Counted from the stretch's first letter, positions 41,976 to 50,935 are shown. The stretch is 64,000 nt of DNA from Halobacillus mangrovi (GCF_002097535.1 NZ_CP020772.1:3574501-3638500); one strand, 5' to 3'. Made by a program: numbers and translations. Notes: generated by a model from the letters alone, not told the origin.

Positions 41976-42917
41976 TTACTTCGTTTTCCCCTGGTCAATT
42001 ATTTGCTTCCAAGATTCTCCTCCATCAGATGTCGTAAAACTGCTTCCTTTTATAGTGAAAATGACCATTTCTTTTTCATTTTCAGGGTGTTTAGAGACAT
42101 ACATAACCGCATCTTCTTTAAGTTCTGGAAGAGAAATTTCTTGCTTTGATTGATCTTCCAATTGATAACTATATAAGAAAGGCTGGCCAGTATAGAGTCC
42201 ATATAATAAACGATCTTTTGTGAAAAATAGTCCGCTTCCTTGTCCTTGGTCTGAAATCCTCGTAAAACTCTCACCTTTATCTTCGCTCAAATAAATGCCT
42301 TCTGCACCAGCTACCGCCACGATCTTCTCATTATCAGGATGAACTGCGATTTGAAAGATTTTCTCTCCTAGATTATCAGCTGCTAGCTTATCCCATGACT
42401 TTCCTTGATCAAAGCTGCTGTAAAGACCTTTCTCCATTTTTGAGTGTTGGCGTTCATTCAGGACATATACTGCCTGGTTGCGATATCCTACTCCCATCGC
42501 ATGGAAATCACTTTCCCCCTCAAATGCTAGAGAACTTAAACCTTTTTCTGAAACCTTCCCTTTTTGAAGCCCAATCGGGTTAGGGAGGCTGCTTTGCTGA
42601 CCTGGATGCCCTGAAGTATAAAAGCCATCTTCAACTACAGTGAAGCCCATGTAATCATTTTTATGATGAACAGCTTCTAACCACTCTCCATTTTTGTAAA
42701 GCTTAACTCCAGAATGGGCGGCATAGGCTATTGTGTCTTCATTTGTGTATCCCACGCCATGTACATGCTCTAGGCTCCCTTCAAAAGAAGAAGTAGCCTC
42801 ATTCGCAGATTGCTCTTGATCAGAAGACTGGTTTCCGCTTTCCTCCTGATTCGATTGACTGCATCCTGCTACTACGATTATTACGATTAAAAAAGAGATA
42901 AAAAGAATTTTTTTCAT
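41976..42917 (-). CDS. BNR-repeat lipoprotein (F510_1955-like)
   Basis: The 313-residue protein has a lipoprotein signal with lipobox VVAGC (Cys19), an acidic Ser/Gln-rich linker, then a sortilin-like beta-propeller. Repeated motifs are YSSFDQGKSWDKL, YLSEDKGESFTRI and TTSDGGESWKQI, plus HVHGVGY near residue 50. These belong to the group automatically called F510_1955 glycosyl hydrolase, for which no activity is known to me. Presence beside copper oxidases and ccdA/tlpA suggests an envelope role in this cluster. It is likely the first gene of a five-gene unit running to the response regulator gene. Confidence 0.82.
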   Translation of the reverse strand: MKKILFISFLIVIIVVAGCSQSNQEESGNQSSDQEQSANEATSSFEGSLEHVHGVGYTNEDTIAYAAHSGVKLYKNGEWLEAVHHKNDYMGFTVVEDGFYTSGHPGQQSSLPNPIGLQKGKVSEKGLSSLAFEGESDFHAMGVGYRNQAVYVLNERQHSKMEKGLYSSFDQGKSWDKLAADNLGEKIFQIAVHPDNEKIVAVAGAEGIYLSEDKGESFTRISDQGQGSGLFFTKDRLLYGLYTGQPFLYSYQLEDQSKQEISLPELKEDAVMYVSKHPENEKEMVIFTIKGSSFTTSDGGESWKQIIDQGKTK

Positions 42918-43026
42918 TTATTACACACTCCTCAAACAGTCTTCTATTACCTTCACAAAAAAATATCGAGAAATTGTGAAGAATCTTAGATTTGTTAATC
43001 CATAAATATTTTTTTTGATATTTATA

Positions 43027-43064
43027 GAAAAAAAATGGACTCCCTGACTGCAGAAAGTCCATTT
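43027..43064 (-). terminator. Terminator after the first multicopper oxidase gene
   Basis: AAATGGACT / AGTCCATTT hairpin followed on the minus strand by TTTTTTTTCTAT. Confidence 0.8.
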
Positions 43065-43193
43065 CTTCTTATTTTTTAAAAGTCCTTGATTCGAAATAAC
43101 TTCTACTTTGAGGAATAACTATTATTTGCTATGTGAATAGAGAAAACTCTATCGCGTAAAAAAGCATGAAGCTTTATAATGCCTTTCTCACCA

Positions 43194-44729
43194 TCATGGT
43201 TGATTGTTCTTTTCTCCCCCTAACTCAAAAGGTGAATATACCCCCTGGTAATCCACGATGGTTACCATCCCTCGGTCTGCATGGTTATTATCATGACAGT
43301 GGAAGAGCCATTCTCCCTTATTATTTGCTTTAAAATAGACAGTGTACTCTTCTCCAGGTTCCACCTGAATCAAATCTTTGACGATGGGGTCTTGATAAGG
43401 TTGTCCATTTTTAGAAGCTACTTGGAAACGATGTCCATGTAAGTGCATAGGATGATTTAGTCTACCTGAGTTCTTAATTTTCACTTTCACAACATCCCCT
43501 TCTTCTACCTTAATCATTGGAGTATCAGGAAAGACTTCATCATTGATTTGGAATACCATTCCTTCTCCCATGTTCATTCCCATACTTAAATCCATTTGAT
43601 AGGAGACATCAACTTTTGGTTTTCCATTAAATAGTAGTTTCTCACTTCCATTTGACGTTCCATCAGTTATGGAGGATGGGGTAGGTACAGTGGTTTTGCT
43701 AGAACCCCCAGGTGTTGCTCCATCCTTAGATACTACCGGGATTCTCATCTGGTCCGCATCCTGCCATTGAGGATCTTCCCCAATCAACTCAGGCTCATTG
43801 CCCTGTTTGGTGTAAGCGACATCTATACGTTCTCCAGGAGCAACCTCGACCGTATTGGATGAGTTTTCTTCCCCTTTGACTTCTTCACCATCGATAGCCA
43901 TAACTCTTATAGAACTTTTAGGAAAAACCAGGCGATGCTTTCGATACCCCGCGTTGATGAAGCGGAGGCGCGCAGTTTCTCCTGCCTCCATTTCAAGTGG
44001 TTTAATGGCAGCCGCAGACTTTCCATTCACCGTTAACGTGTCATACATTTCTTTCGTATCTGCTTCCCCGTCCCCTGACATGGATCCCATCATCATTCCG
44101 CCCATATTCGATAAACTCTGCTTCTCCTGATTCACTGCCCATTCATCCAAAATATACGTCTTATCCTGTTGCGTTGCCTTATCCTTCTCTTCAATGACAA
44201 GAGGACCATACAACCCTTTATCTACTTGCTTCGAGCTATGCTGATGAGAATGATACCAGTACGTACCGGCATCATTGGCTACAAATTCATAAGTAAACGT
44301 ACCCCCAGGCTGTACCGCATTCTGTGTCAAACCTGGTACTCCATCCATTTGGTTAGGCAGGATCATTCCATGCCAATGAATCGTCACAGGTACATTCAAT
44401 TTATTTTTTAAATGCACTCGAACAAAATCTCCTTCTGTAACACGAATCGGTTCGCCAGGTACCTTGCCATTATAGGTCCAGGCTTCTACTTGTTTATTTT
44501 GATCCAGGCTCCAGGTGGTAGACTCAGCAGTTAAATTGATGGTTTTTATAGGGCGATCTCCTGCTTTTTGTCTCTTTAAATCTACTATACTCACACCTTC
44601 TTGATTGACGTTTGCAGGCAAGGATTGATCATCTTGGCTACTTGCAAAAGGTGTATTGAAATACAACCACCCTCCCATCAGTAAGAGTATAGCGATTAAA
44701 ACGGAACCGATTACTTTTCTTTTCATCAT
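43194..44729 (-). CDS. Multicopper oxidase 1, three-domain, Met-rich, membrane anchored
   Basis: About 511 residues. An N-terminal membrane segment (about 8-25) is followed by three cupredoxin domains. All copper motifs are present: HWHG, HSHQH, HPMHLHGH and HCHDNNHADRGM. Met-rich stretches (NMGGMMMGSMSGDG and DLSMGMNMGEGM) resemble those that bind Cu(I) in CueO, favouring a cuprous oxidase/copper-detoxifying role. A GTG two codons earlier is part of the GAGGTGA site; two ATG codons (44729, 44726) are both possible starts. It follows the SHOCT peptide gene by about 15 bases and is probably co-transcribed. Confidence 0.93.
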   Translation of the reverse strand: MMKRKVIGSVLIAILLLMGGWLYFNTPFASSQDDQSLPANVNQEGVSIVDLKRQKAGDRPIKTINLTAESTTWSLDQNKQVEAWTYNGKVPGEPIRVTEGDFVRVHLKNKLNVPVTIHWHGMILPNQMDGVPGLTQNAVQPGGTFTYEFVANDAGTYWYHSHQHSSKQVDKGLYGPLVIEEKDKATQQDKTYILDEWAVNQEKQSLSNMGGMMMGSMSGDGEADTKEMYDTLTVNGKSAAAIKPLEMEAGETARLRFINAGYRKHRLVFPKSSIRVMAIDGEEVKGEENSSNTVEVAPGERIDVAYTKQGNEPELIGEDPQWQDADQMRIPVVSKDGATPGGSSKTTVPTPSSITDGTSNGSEKLLFNGKPKVDVSYQMDLSMGMNMGEGMVFQINDEVFPDTPMIKVEEGDVVKVKIKNSGRLNHPMHLHGHRFQVASKNGQPYQDPIVKDLIQVEPGEEYTVYFKANNKGEWLFHCHDNNHADRGMVTIVDYQGVYSPFELGGEKNNQP

Positions 44730-44746
44730 CTTCACCTCTAAACAAT

Positions 44747-44983
44747 CTAGTCATCTAGCTTTTTCTTTAATCGATCGTACTCTTCTTCTGAAATTTCTCC
44801 GTTCGCCAATCGTTTTTTCAATGTTTCCAGGGAATCACTGTTTTTTGATCCTGACTTATCAGTGGCATTTGGCTTCATCATCCAAACTATGACGAGAATA
44901 ATAGCGGCTATAATGAGCAAGCCGATAAATCCGAAGCCAAAGAACCCTCCACCCATTCCATTTCCATTCATCATTCCAACCAC
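44747..44983 (-). CDS. Small SHOCT-domain membrane protein
   Basis: The 78-residue protein has a Met/Gly-rich start (MMNGNGMGGGFFGFG), one membrane segment (about 17-37), and a C-terminal SHOCT motif LETLKKRLANGEISEEEYDRLKKKL. SHOCT proteins are common partners of transport and stress proteins, with no fixed function. The Met-rich front may touch copper (inference). The likely start is GTG ten bases after AAGGAG. It directly precedes multicopper oxidase 1. Confidence 0.8.
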   Translation of the reverse strand: MVGMMNGNGMGGGFFGFGFIGLLIIAAIILVIVWMMKPNATDKSGSKNSDSLETLKKRLANGEISEEEYDRLKKKLDD

Positions 44984-45047
44984 TTCTAATCAACTCCTTC
45001 ACTTCTATTTATTATACCCATACCACGAACCGTATATTGTTAATCGT

Positions 45048-45083
45048 AAAATAACGCTGTTCCATTTGGAACAGCGTTATTTT
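45048..45083 (-). terminator. Terminator after multicopper oxidase 2 gene
   Basis: A perfect 15-base inverted repeat AAAATAACGCTGTTCC / GGAACAGCGTTATTTT, immediately past the stop codon of the second oxidase gene. Confidence 0.88.
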
Positions 45084-45094
45084 ATTGAGCCATT

Positions 45095-46609
45095 CTATTC
45101 CGGTTGATTCTCTACTTTGCCTGTATCTTTATAACTCGGTTCAAAACCTTTATATTTAATCGCAGTTACCATTCCATTCGAAGCATGGTGAAGGTCGTGA
45201 CAGTGAAACAGCCAATTTCCCGGGTTATCAGCTAGAAAAGCCACTTCGTAAGTTTCACCAGGCTTAACATTTAGCGTATCTTTTATGATTGGCGAGCCTT
45301 TCAATGGTTTCCCATCCTTGCTTAACACTTGGAAAAAGTGGCCATGCAGATGCATGGGGTGAACAGAATCATCCATACTGTTATTGACTAACCTTACCTT
45401 TACTTTTTCCCCTTTCTTTACTTCAAAAGGTTTTGTGTCAGGGTAGACTTCATTATTAATCGTCCAAACCATCTTCATTCCTTCGTCTGACATGGCGGCT
45501 CCTAAATCCATTTCATATTCAGTATCGAATGAATCTTCCAATGAAAAAGGTCCCTCTGTGTATTCACCTAAATTTGTAAGGTCTACTTCTTTCGATTCTT
45601 CAGTGTGAGATTGAGTTTCCGTCTTCCCGTCCACGTAAACTACATCAATCCTCATATCTTTAGCAGCCTTCCTGCTTACATGGTTGTCTATCGTGAAGTT
45701 ATCTTCTCCATCAGCTGAGAACTCTATATCGAACCTTTCACCTGGAGCGATCTCAAGGATCGAGCCATCTTCATCCTTTGGAGCATTTACCTCCTGCCCA
45801 TCCACATGTGTTACTTTATATTCAATAGGAATATGCATTTTATGCACGATGTAACCCGCGTTAACAAAGCGCAGTTTTACTTTATCACCTTTTTTTACTT
45901 TTAAAGGAGAGGTTGAATCATAGGTCTTTCCATTGATGGTATAGATATCATAGGAGTCCATATTGTGCTCCATCATCCCTTGCTCTTGGTCCGAAGAATG
46001 CCCCCCGTGAGCCATTGAATCTCCATGATAACTTGTAATCTCTCGATTTAATTTACTTGACTCCCACTCATCAAGCACCAACGTATAATCCTTATCTATA
46101 GGGTTACCCTGTTCAGGCTCAATAATAAATGTGCCATACAAGCCTTTATCTATCATTTCTGCTCCATTTTGATGGGTATGATACCAGTACGTCCCTGGAT
46201 TTTCTGCAGTAAACTGATAAGTATAGGTTTCTCCAGGCAAAACAGCATCCTGGGTTACACCTGGAATCCCATCCTGCTCATTAGGGACAGGAACACCATG
46301 CCAGTGAATGGTGGTAGGGACCTTAAGATTATTTGTAAAATTAATTTTTACAGTTTTGCCTTCCTTCACCCTTATCTCTTCACCAGGAACCGTCCCCCCG
46401 TATGTGTAGGCCATAATTTGATGTTCAGAATTCAGCTCCCATTTGACTTCTTCCGCGGTTACATCAAACTCTTTAATTTCAGCTGGTTGGGAGTTTCCAC
46501 TTCCAACTTTGTTTTCTTGCACATTTTTATCCACTTTGATTTCTTGTTGCCCACAGGCACTTAATACTAAAATACCAGCAGAAGCTAAGGCTGCTAACAA
46601 TATCTTCAA
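45095..46609 (-). CDS. Multicopper oxidase 2, lipoprotein
   Basis: The 504-residue protein has a lipoprotein signal KILLAALASAGILVLSAC (lipobox LSAC, Cys about 19) and three cupredoxin domains with complete copper motifs HWHG, HTHQN, HPMHLHGH and HCHDLHHASNGM. A His/Met-rich loop HGGHSSDQEQGMMEHNM sits near residue 205. It is related to oxidase 1 but differs in anchor and Met content. An in-frame ATG four codons earlier overlaps AAGGATGGTGAT, so the TTG at 46609 is preferred. It has its own terminator and is probably a separate unit. Likely a laccase-like or Cu(I)/Mn(II) oxidase. Confidence 0.92.
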   Translation of the reverse strand: MKILLAALASAGILVLSACGQQEIKVDKNVQENKVGSGNSQPAEIKEFDVTAEEVKWELNSEHQIMAYTYGGTVPGEEIRVKEGKTVKINFTNNLKVPTTIHWHGVPVPNEQDGIPGVTQDAVLPGETYTYQFTAENPGTYWYHTHQNGAEMIDKGLYGTFIIEPEQGNPIDKDYTLVLDEWESSKLNREITSYHGDSMAHGGHSSDQEQGMMEHNMDSYDIYTINGKTYDSTSPLKVKKGDKVKLRFVNAGYIVHKMHIPIEYKVTHVDGQEVNAPKDEDGSILEIAPGERFDIEFSADGEDNFTIDNHVSRKAAKDMRIDVVYVDGKTETQSHTEESKEVDLTNLGEYTEGPFSLEDSFDTEYEMDLGAAMSDEGMKMVWTINNEVYPDTKPFEVKKGEKVKVRLVNNSMDDSVHPMHLHGHFFQVLSKDGKPLKGSPIIKDTLNVKPGETYEVAFLADNPGNWLFHCHDLHHASNGMVTAIKYKGFEPSYKDTGKVENQPE

Positions 46610-46699
46610 TAAGATCACCATCCTTAATTATGAATGTAATTTATATCCATGCATAATCTGTGCAGTTTTCATGGAAAATTATTGGATTTTTCCTACCAT

Positions 46700-46734
46700 A
46701 AAAAAGAACCCAATCACTTTAGATTGGGTTCTTT
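46700..46734 (-). terminator. Terminator after multicopper oxidase 3 gene
   Basis: AAAGAACCCAATC / GATTGGGTTCTTT hairpin followed on the minus strand by TTTTATGG, 15 bases past the stop codon. Confidence 0.88.
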
Positions 46735-46749
46735 GAAATCGTTTTTGCT

Positions 46750-47637
46750 TTACGAAATTAAGTACTTCAATGAAGTCATCATCCCACCATGACCTTCCGT
46801 TCCATTGTTCGACATATGGTGCGGGGTATGACAATGGAATGGCCACTCGCCAGGATTATTCGCTTTAATCAGGATATCAAAAGTCTCTCCGGGGGAGAGA
46901 GTTACACTGTTTCTTTCCATTTTAAGAGCTTCAGGCAATGGATTTCCATCCTGGTTTTCTATCGTAAACTGATGGCCGTGAATATGCATTGGGTGTGGGC
47001 TGTGCCCAATACTTCCGAGCCGAACCCTTATCTGGTCTCCTTTTCTTACTTCCATAGGACTTAAATGTGGGAAGCAACGACCATTAATCGTATAAAAATT
47101 AAACTGATGGGAATGGGGGTTGACCTGGTAAGTGCCTTCTTCTAATTTCCCATGTTCTAATTCTTTCAATGCAAATTCTTGCAGCAAGAGTAAATAATCT
47201 TCATCGACCTGATCATCTTTCTCTTTAATAATAAACCCTCCAGCTAAACCCATCATCTGCTGTTTCATTGGATTGTAATGAGTATGATACATATGAGCGC
47301 CGGGTGAATTAATAACGGTAAATTCATAATCATAATACTGGCCGGGTTCTATACTGGGTGAGGGTTGAAGTTCCACTCCTCCATCCGCTTTTTCAGGGAT
47401 ATCTAATCCGTGCCAGTGGACACTTGTAGGCTCTGGCAATTGATTATTCACTCTAATTGAAACTTTATCTCCTGGGTTAACCACCAGGGTAGGACCTGGA
47501 ATGGACCCATTATACCCCCATCCCTCCATATATACACCTTCCAATATTTCTTGTTTAACAGGTTCAGCTGTAAGCTCAAAATGCTTTACTCCATCGTTCA
47601 TTTCACCGAATAACTGGTGGATATCTGGTGTTAACAT
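46750..47637 (-). CDS. Multicopper oxidase 3, short two-domain form without signal peptide
   Basis: The 295-residue protein has only two cupredoxin domains, but all four copper motifs are present: HWHG, HTHYN, HPMHIHGH and HCHTPHHMSNNGTEGHGGM. Two-domain oxidases of this kind usually form trimers, so it need not be broken. There is no signal peptide or anchor, which is unusual beside two exported oxidases; a cytoplasmic or non-classical location is possible. The last motif has a longer insert before the final Met than usual. The chosen ATG is six bases after AAAGGAGG; an earlier ATG directly abuts that site. A hairpin overlaps the ribosome binding site. Confidence 0.88.
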   Translation of the reverse strand: MLTPDIHQLFGEMNDGVKHFELTAEPVKQEILEGVYMEGWGYNGSIPGPTLVVNPGDKVSIRVNNQLPEPTSVHWHGLDIPEKADGGVELQPSPSIEPGQYYDYEFTVINSPGAHMYHTHYNPMKQQMMGLAGGFIIKEKDDQVDEDYLLLLQEFALKELEHGKLEEGTYQVNPHSHQFNFYTINGRCFPHLSPMEVRKGDQIRVRLGSIGHSPHPMHIHGHQFTIENQDGNPLPEALKMERNSVTLSPGETFDILIKANNPGEWPFHCHTPHHMSNNGTEGHGGMMTSLKYLIS

Positions 47638-47647
47638 AGGCATCCTC

Positions 47648-47678
47648 CTTTAGGTATTTATATTTTTATTACCTAAAG
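47648..47678 (-). promoter_or_regulatory. Inverted repeat overlapping the ribosome binding site of oxidase 3
   Basis: A perfect nine-base inverted repeat, CTTTAGGTA, 13 AT-rich bases, TACCTAAAG, whose right arm runs into GGAGG of the ribosome binding site. It is either a repressor operator or an RNA hairpin that hides the site. Confidence 0.6.
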
Positions 47679-47713
47679 GACAATAGATGAAACATATACG
47701 GGGTATAAGTATT

Positions 47714-48445
47714 TTATGACCAGTAAGTGATAGTGTCCAACAATCCAAGGATGACTAGTATCCACCCCGCAGCTTTTTGCACTATTCCACCTAACTTCCT
47801 TCCGCGTTTCATAAACATCTTTCCCATACCGAAATACCAGATAATAAAAATAGAAAGCAGTAAAGGAATGGATGTACCCAGCGCAAATACCGAGGGCAGG
47901 ACAACTCCATAGGAGGTTGATAGGACAACTGGCATGAGGGTCATAAAGAACAAGACAAACATCGTAGGACAAAAAGCTAGAGTAAAGCTGATCCCCATTA
48001 AAAAACTGCCTGATTTGCTATCCTTTAGAAAACGTTCTGGAACCGTGCCTAACTTTATATTCCAACGCATATGAAAAAGACCGATCATAAAAAGCCCGAT
48101 CAAAATGAGAAGAGGTCCGATCAGCTTCCTTATAAATGGGACATACATAGTGAAGTAACCATAAAACTCCTTACCAAAAATCCATACGACAGCACCCAGC
48201 GAAGAGAACACAGCAATCTTCCCTAGAATGAATAGAAAGATATGCAGCCAGGGAATGTTTTCCTGCAGGGAACGATTCCCATATATTGTAATAGCGCCTA
48301 AATTACCTGTAAATTGACATGGAGCTGCTGCGCCAACTAAACCAAGCAGTAAAGCACTTAAGAAAGGAACCCCTTCCCACTGGTTCGCTAGATTAAAAAA
48401 AGGCTGGCTGAAAAAATTGCTGATTTGACTGAAAAACTGATACAT
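47714..48445 (-). CDS. CcdA/DsbD-like (cytochrome c biogenesis) membrane protein
   Basis: The 243-residue protein has six membrane segments. Cys occurs in GAAAPCQFTGNLGAI (near residue 43) and in TLAFCPTMFVLFF (near 160), matching the Cys pair of the DsbD/CcdA core. It differs from the other CcdA in the window and lacks its CC motif. It lies between the MurE-like gene and oxidase 3, 33 and about 75 bases away, suggesting a unit that links thiol electron flow to a copper oxidase. A TauE/SafE-like metal transporter is an alternative reading. Confidence 0.75.
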   Translation of the reverse strand: MYQFFSQISNFFSQPFFNLANQWEGVPFLSALLLGLVGAAAPCQFTGNLGAITIYGNRSLQENIPWLHIFLFILGKIAVFSSLGAVVWIFGKEFYGYFTMYVPFIRKLIGPLLILIGLFMIGLFHMRWNIKLGTVPERFLKDSKSGSFLMGISFTLAFCPTMFVLFFMTLMPVVLSTSYGVVLPSVFALGTSIPLLLSIFIIWYFGMGKMFMKRGRKLGGIVQKAAGWILVILGLLDTITYWS

Positions 48446-48478
48446 TCCTTACCTCCATCCGAGCCGCTTTAATACTGT

Positions 48479-49945
48479 TCATCCTCTACTTTGTTCCAAA
48501 GCAAAATAGTGGAGCGTTTCTTCATCAGAGTCAGTCGGTAAAGAGTAGTTCAGTTGATAGCTTTCATTTCCTTTACCAGTAACGAGAATCCAATCCCCAT
48601 CATCAGCAAGTTCGATTGCTTCCCTTATCGCAAGGGTACGGTCTGTGATCACTTTTCCTTTTTCGTTTCCATGCATGTCTTGAAGCTGTCTAAGCACTTC
48701 CCCCATTTCTTCACCAGAAACGCTATTCAAGTCATCAAATGTAAGAATATAGTGATCACTAATTTCCGAAGTAATCGCCACCATCTCTCTTCTCTTAGTC
48801 GAATCTCGGTCGCCCCTGAATCCGAACACATGGATAATTTTCCTTGCACCAGCTTGTCTCGCTGTATTTAAGCAATGATAAATCGCATCGGGTGTATGAG
48901 CATAGTCCACCACAGCTGTAACTTCATCGATTTTTATCATTTGAAAACGACCTTTTACCCCCTCAAACTTCTCTATCGCCTCACCAATCAATGCCTTATC
49001 CAAACCGACGAGGGCAGCGGCAGCAAAGGACATCGTCATGTTGTACATATTGTGCATACCAGACATGTTTGAATAGATGGTTGTTTCACCATTTTTATCT
49101 TTAATCAATAGTTTAGGGGGATTAGCTTCGGTTTGAGCGATTTGAAAATCTCTTCCTTCCTCTTTTCCTACAGTAAAGACTGGTTTTCCTTCATCTTTAA
49201 GCAACCTTTCCAGGTGCGCTCCCCATGAGTCATCTGTATTGATGACCGCTTTTCCTTCTTTTTTCAGCATGTGGAATAATCGTCTCTTCGCCTCAAAATA
49301 TTCCTCCATAGAAGAATGGTAGTCGAGATGATCATGACTCAAGTTTGTGAAAAGAGCCATATCAAAGGCCAGTCCTTCTACTCGATATTGAGTTAAAGCG
49401 TGGGAGGTTACTTCGATAATAACAACATCGTCCGTGCTGATAGCCAACATTTGATTGATTTTAAGAGAACTTGGTGTCGTATTTTGGGTTGGATACACCC
49501 TGCCATTCACAATGTTCTGGATCGACCCAATGACTGCACACGATTTCCCTGAAGATTCTATAATCTCTTTAAGAAGGTAGCTGGTCGTTGTTTTTCCATT
49601 CGTTCCTGTTATTCCGATCAACCATTTATCTTTCGCTGGGAAATGATAAAATTTGTTACTTAAGATTCCCAAAGCTCTACGAGAATTTGGGACTTTTATA
49701 TACGGTACTCCCACTTCATCAGCAAGGTCTTCTTCCCCTATGACTACAGACACCCCGTCTCTTACAGCCTGGTTAATATAGGAGTGACCATCCTTATCAA
49801 ACCCTTTTACTGCAACAAATAAATAGTTTTCCTTAACCTCTCTTGAATTATCTGCAAGTCCTTCAACCGTTATATCTTCATCGATGTTGATCGTTGTTAG
49901 TTTCATTCGTGTTTCGAGTTCGTAGACAAGATCTTGGAGTTTCAT
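48479..49945 (-). CDS. MurE-like Mur ligase lacking the DNPR motif
   Basis: The 488-residue protein has the three Mur-ligase domains: UDP-sugar binding (1-105), ATP domain with P-loop GITGTNGKTTTS (about 111-122) and carbamylated Lys in FEAKRRLF (about 220), and the C-terminal ligase domain (from about 335). At the spot where diaminopimelate-adding MurE has DNPR, it reads FDDLNSVSGEEM (404-407 is DDLN). GKGNESYQ replaces the usual GKGHE. It stands outside any division cluster and next to copper genes. It may add another amino acid to the stem peptide or act on another substrate. Confidence 0.82.
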   Translation of the reverse strand: MKLQDLVYELETRMKLTTINIDEDITVEGLADNSREVKENYLFVAVKGFDKDGHSYINQAVRDGVSVVIGEEDLADEVGVPYIKVPNSRRALGILSNKFYHFPAKDKWLIGITGTNGKTTTSYLLKEIIESSGKSCAVIGSIQNIVNGRVYPTQNTTPSSLKINQMLAISTDDVVIIEVTSHALTQYRVEGLAFDMALFTNLSHDHLDYHSSMEEYFEAKRRLFHMLKKEGKAVINTDDSWGAHLERLLKDEGKPVFTVGKEEGRDFQIAQTEANPPKLLIKDKNGETTIYSNMSGMHNMYNMTMSFAAAALVGLDKALIGEAIEKFEGVKGRFQMIKIDEVTAVVDYAHTPDAIYHCLNTARQAGARKIIHVFGFRGDRDSTKRREMVAITSEISDHYILTFDDLNSVSGEEMGEVLRQLQDMHGNEKGKVITDRTLAIREAIELADDGDWILVTGKGNESYQLNYSLPTDSDEETLHYFALEQSRG

Positions 49946-50310
49946 GATTGTTCTCCTCTATTAAAAAAATCGTTGGGGCTATTTTAACAATTTTTTGCGC
50001 AGAATTTGTGCAGCAGTATAGTTTGTAACATTTTCTTAATATTCTTCAGAAAATGATTTTTATTTGATCCCAGCAAAAAAAGCGTTCATTGCCGATTTTT
50101 CTTAGTAAAAGAGTTAGGTCTTGTCGGCAAAAGGTAGTTCCCCCTCACGCCTGGGCAAATTCCCTCCCCCTCTATTTATCTTTGTCCAGCATACGGAGGC
50201 TATTTTTGAAGATGGCAGTCTGGCATGTTTGTAACTAATCAACAAGAAGATTTAACAAAGCTATAAAAAAACGCCCACTTTAAAAAGTGGACGCCCTTTA
50301 ACCAGCATAA
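49946..50310. other. Gene-free stretch
   Basis: No open frame with a ribosome binding site is seen. The middle has C-rich words (TTCCCCCTC and TTCCCTCCCCCTC at about 50139-50173), which on the minus strand give GAGGGGGAGGG. The left part carries the murE-like ribosome binding site. A terminator is at 50264-50296. Confidence 0.5.
50264..50296 (-). terminator. Terminator after the broken yvbH gene
   Basis: On the minus strand GTCCACTTTTTAAAGTGGGC hairpin followed by GTTTTTTTAT, 15 bases after the gene's stop codon. Confidence 0.85.
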
Positions 50311-50935
50311 TCAGTTATGAATATACTTCTCAAAAATCGCTTTAAAATCCTTCTGCGTGTTTTCACGATGCTTCTGTTCATACCAACTGTAAGAAAAGTT
50401 AACGATCTGTTCGAACTCCCTAGAGATATCGTTATCATGAAAACGGTTATCTTGAATAACAGCGGACGCGTTGCCGATGCTATCCTTAGAAAACTCTGTA
50501 TGGAGACGGTTTTCTTCCTGGATTTGCGAGATAGCTACTAAAGACTTATACAAGTCAGCTATAGCTTCTCCTTCATCTTTAGCAATATCAATACTGAAGA
50601 TTTTACTTCCCATCGTAAATTTGATTTCCAAATCAAGATCAATGGTACCTGCCGTTTCGATCGATACATCCTTAATATGATTTTGGTAATAATCATAGCG
50701 GTAAATGTTTCGTTTGCTGCTTGATGCTTTTTCTCCATCAAGATGAATTAATGCTCGGTTTGTGAAGCAATACTCATCCGACTTGGACTTTATTAAGAAA
50801 TGGATCTTTTCACCGTCTTCAGTTAGTTTCAGTTAGCACAAAGTCATCGGACTGCGTTTTATCGAAATCTTCTTTACTGATGATCCGGCCAATATCACTT
50901 AACCCGAGAGCATCACTAGCGATCTTTTTGAACAT
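50311..50935 (-). pseudogene. yvbH: PH-domain protein YvbH, frameshifted
   Basis: From the ATG at 50935 (after GAGGAGG) the minus strand reads MFKKIASDALGLSDIGRII and continues DDFVLTE, then hits a stop at TNTGA-like codons. Shifting frame at about 50826 recovers EDGEKIHFLIKSKSDEYCFTNRALIH, RYDYYQNHIKDVSIETAGTIDLDLEIKF and the remaining 100 residues to 50311. Both halves match B. subtilis YvbH, a bacterial PH-domain protein of about 200 residues. The break is a 10-base tandem duplication. The rest is well kept, so the loss is recent or a sequencing error. Confidence 0.85.
50817..50836. repeat. 10-base tandem duplication inside yvbH
   Basis: CTTCAGTTAG then TTTCAGTTAG, nine of ten bases identical. 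Removing one copy restores the reading frame DDFVLTEDGEK. Confidence 0.85.

Noticed and set aside
46750..47643. Oxidase 3 as a truncated pseudogene of a three-domain oxidase
   Set aside because: All four copper motifs are present, with a proper start, ribosome binding site and terminator; it fits the two-domain class.
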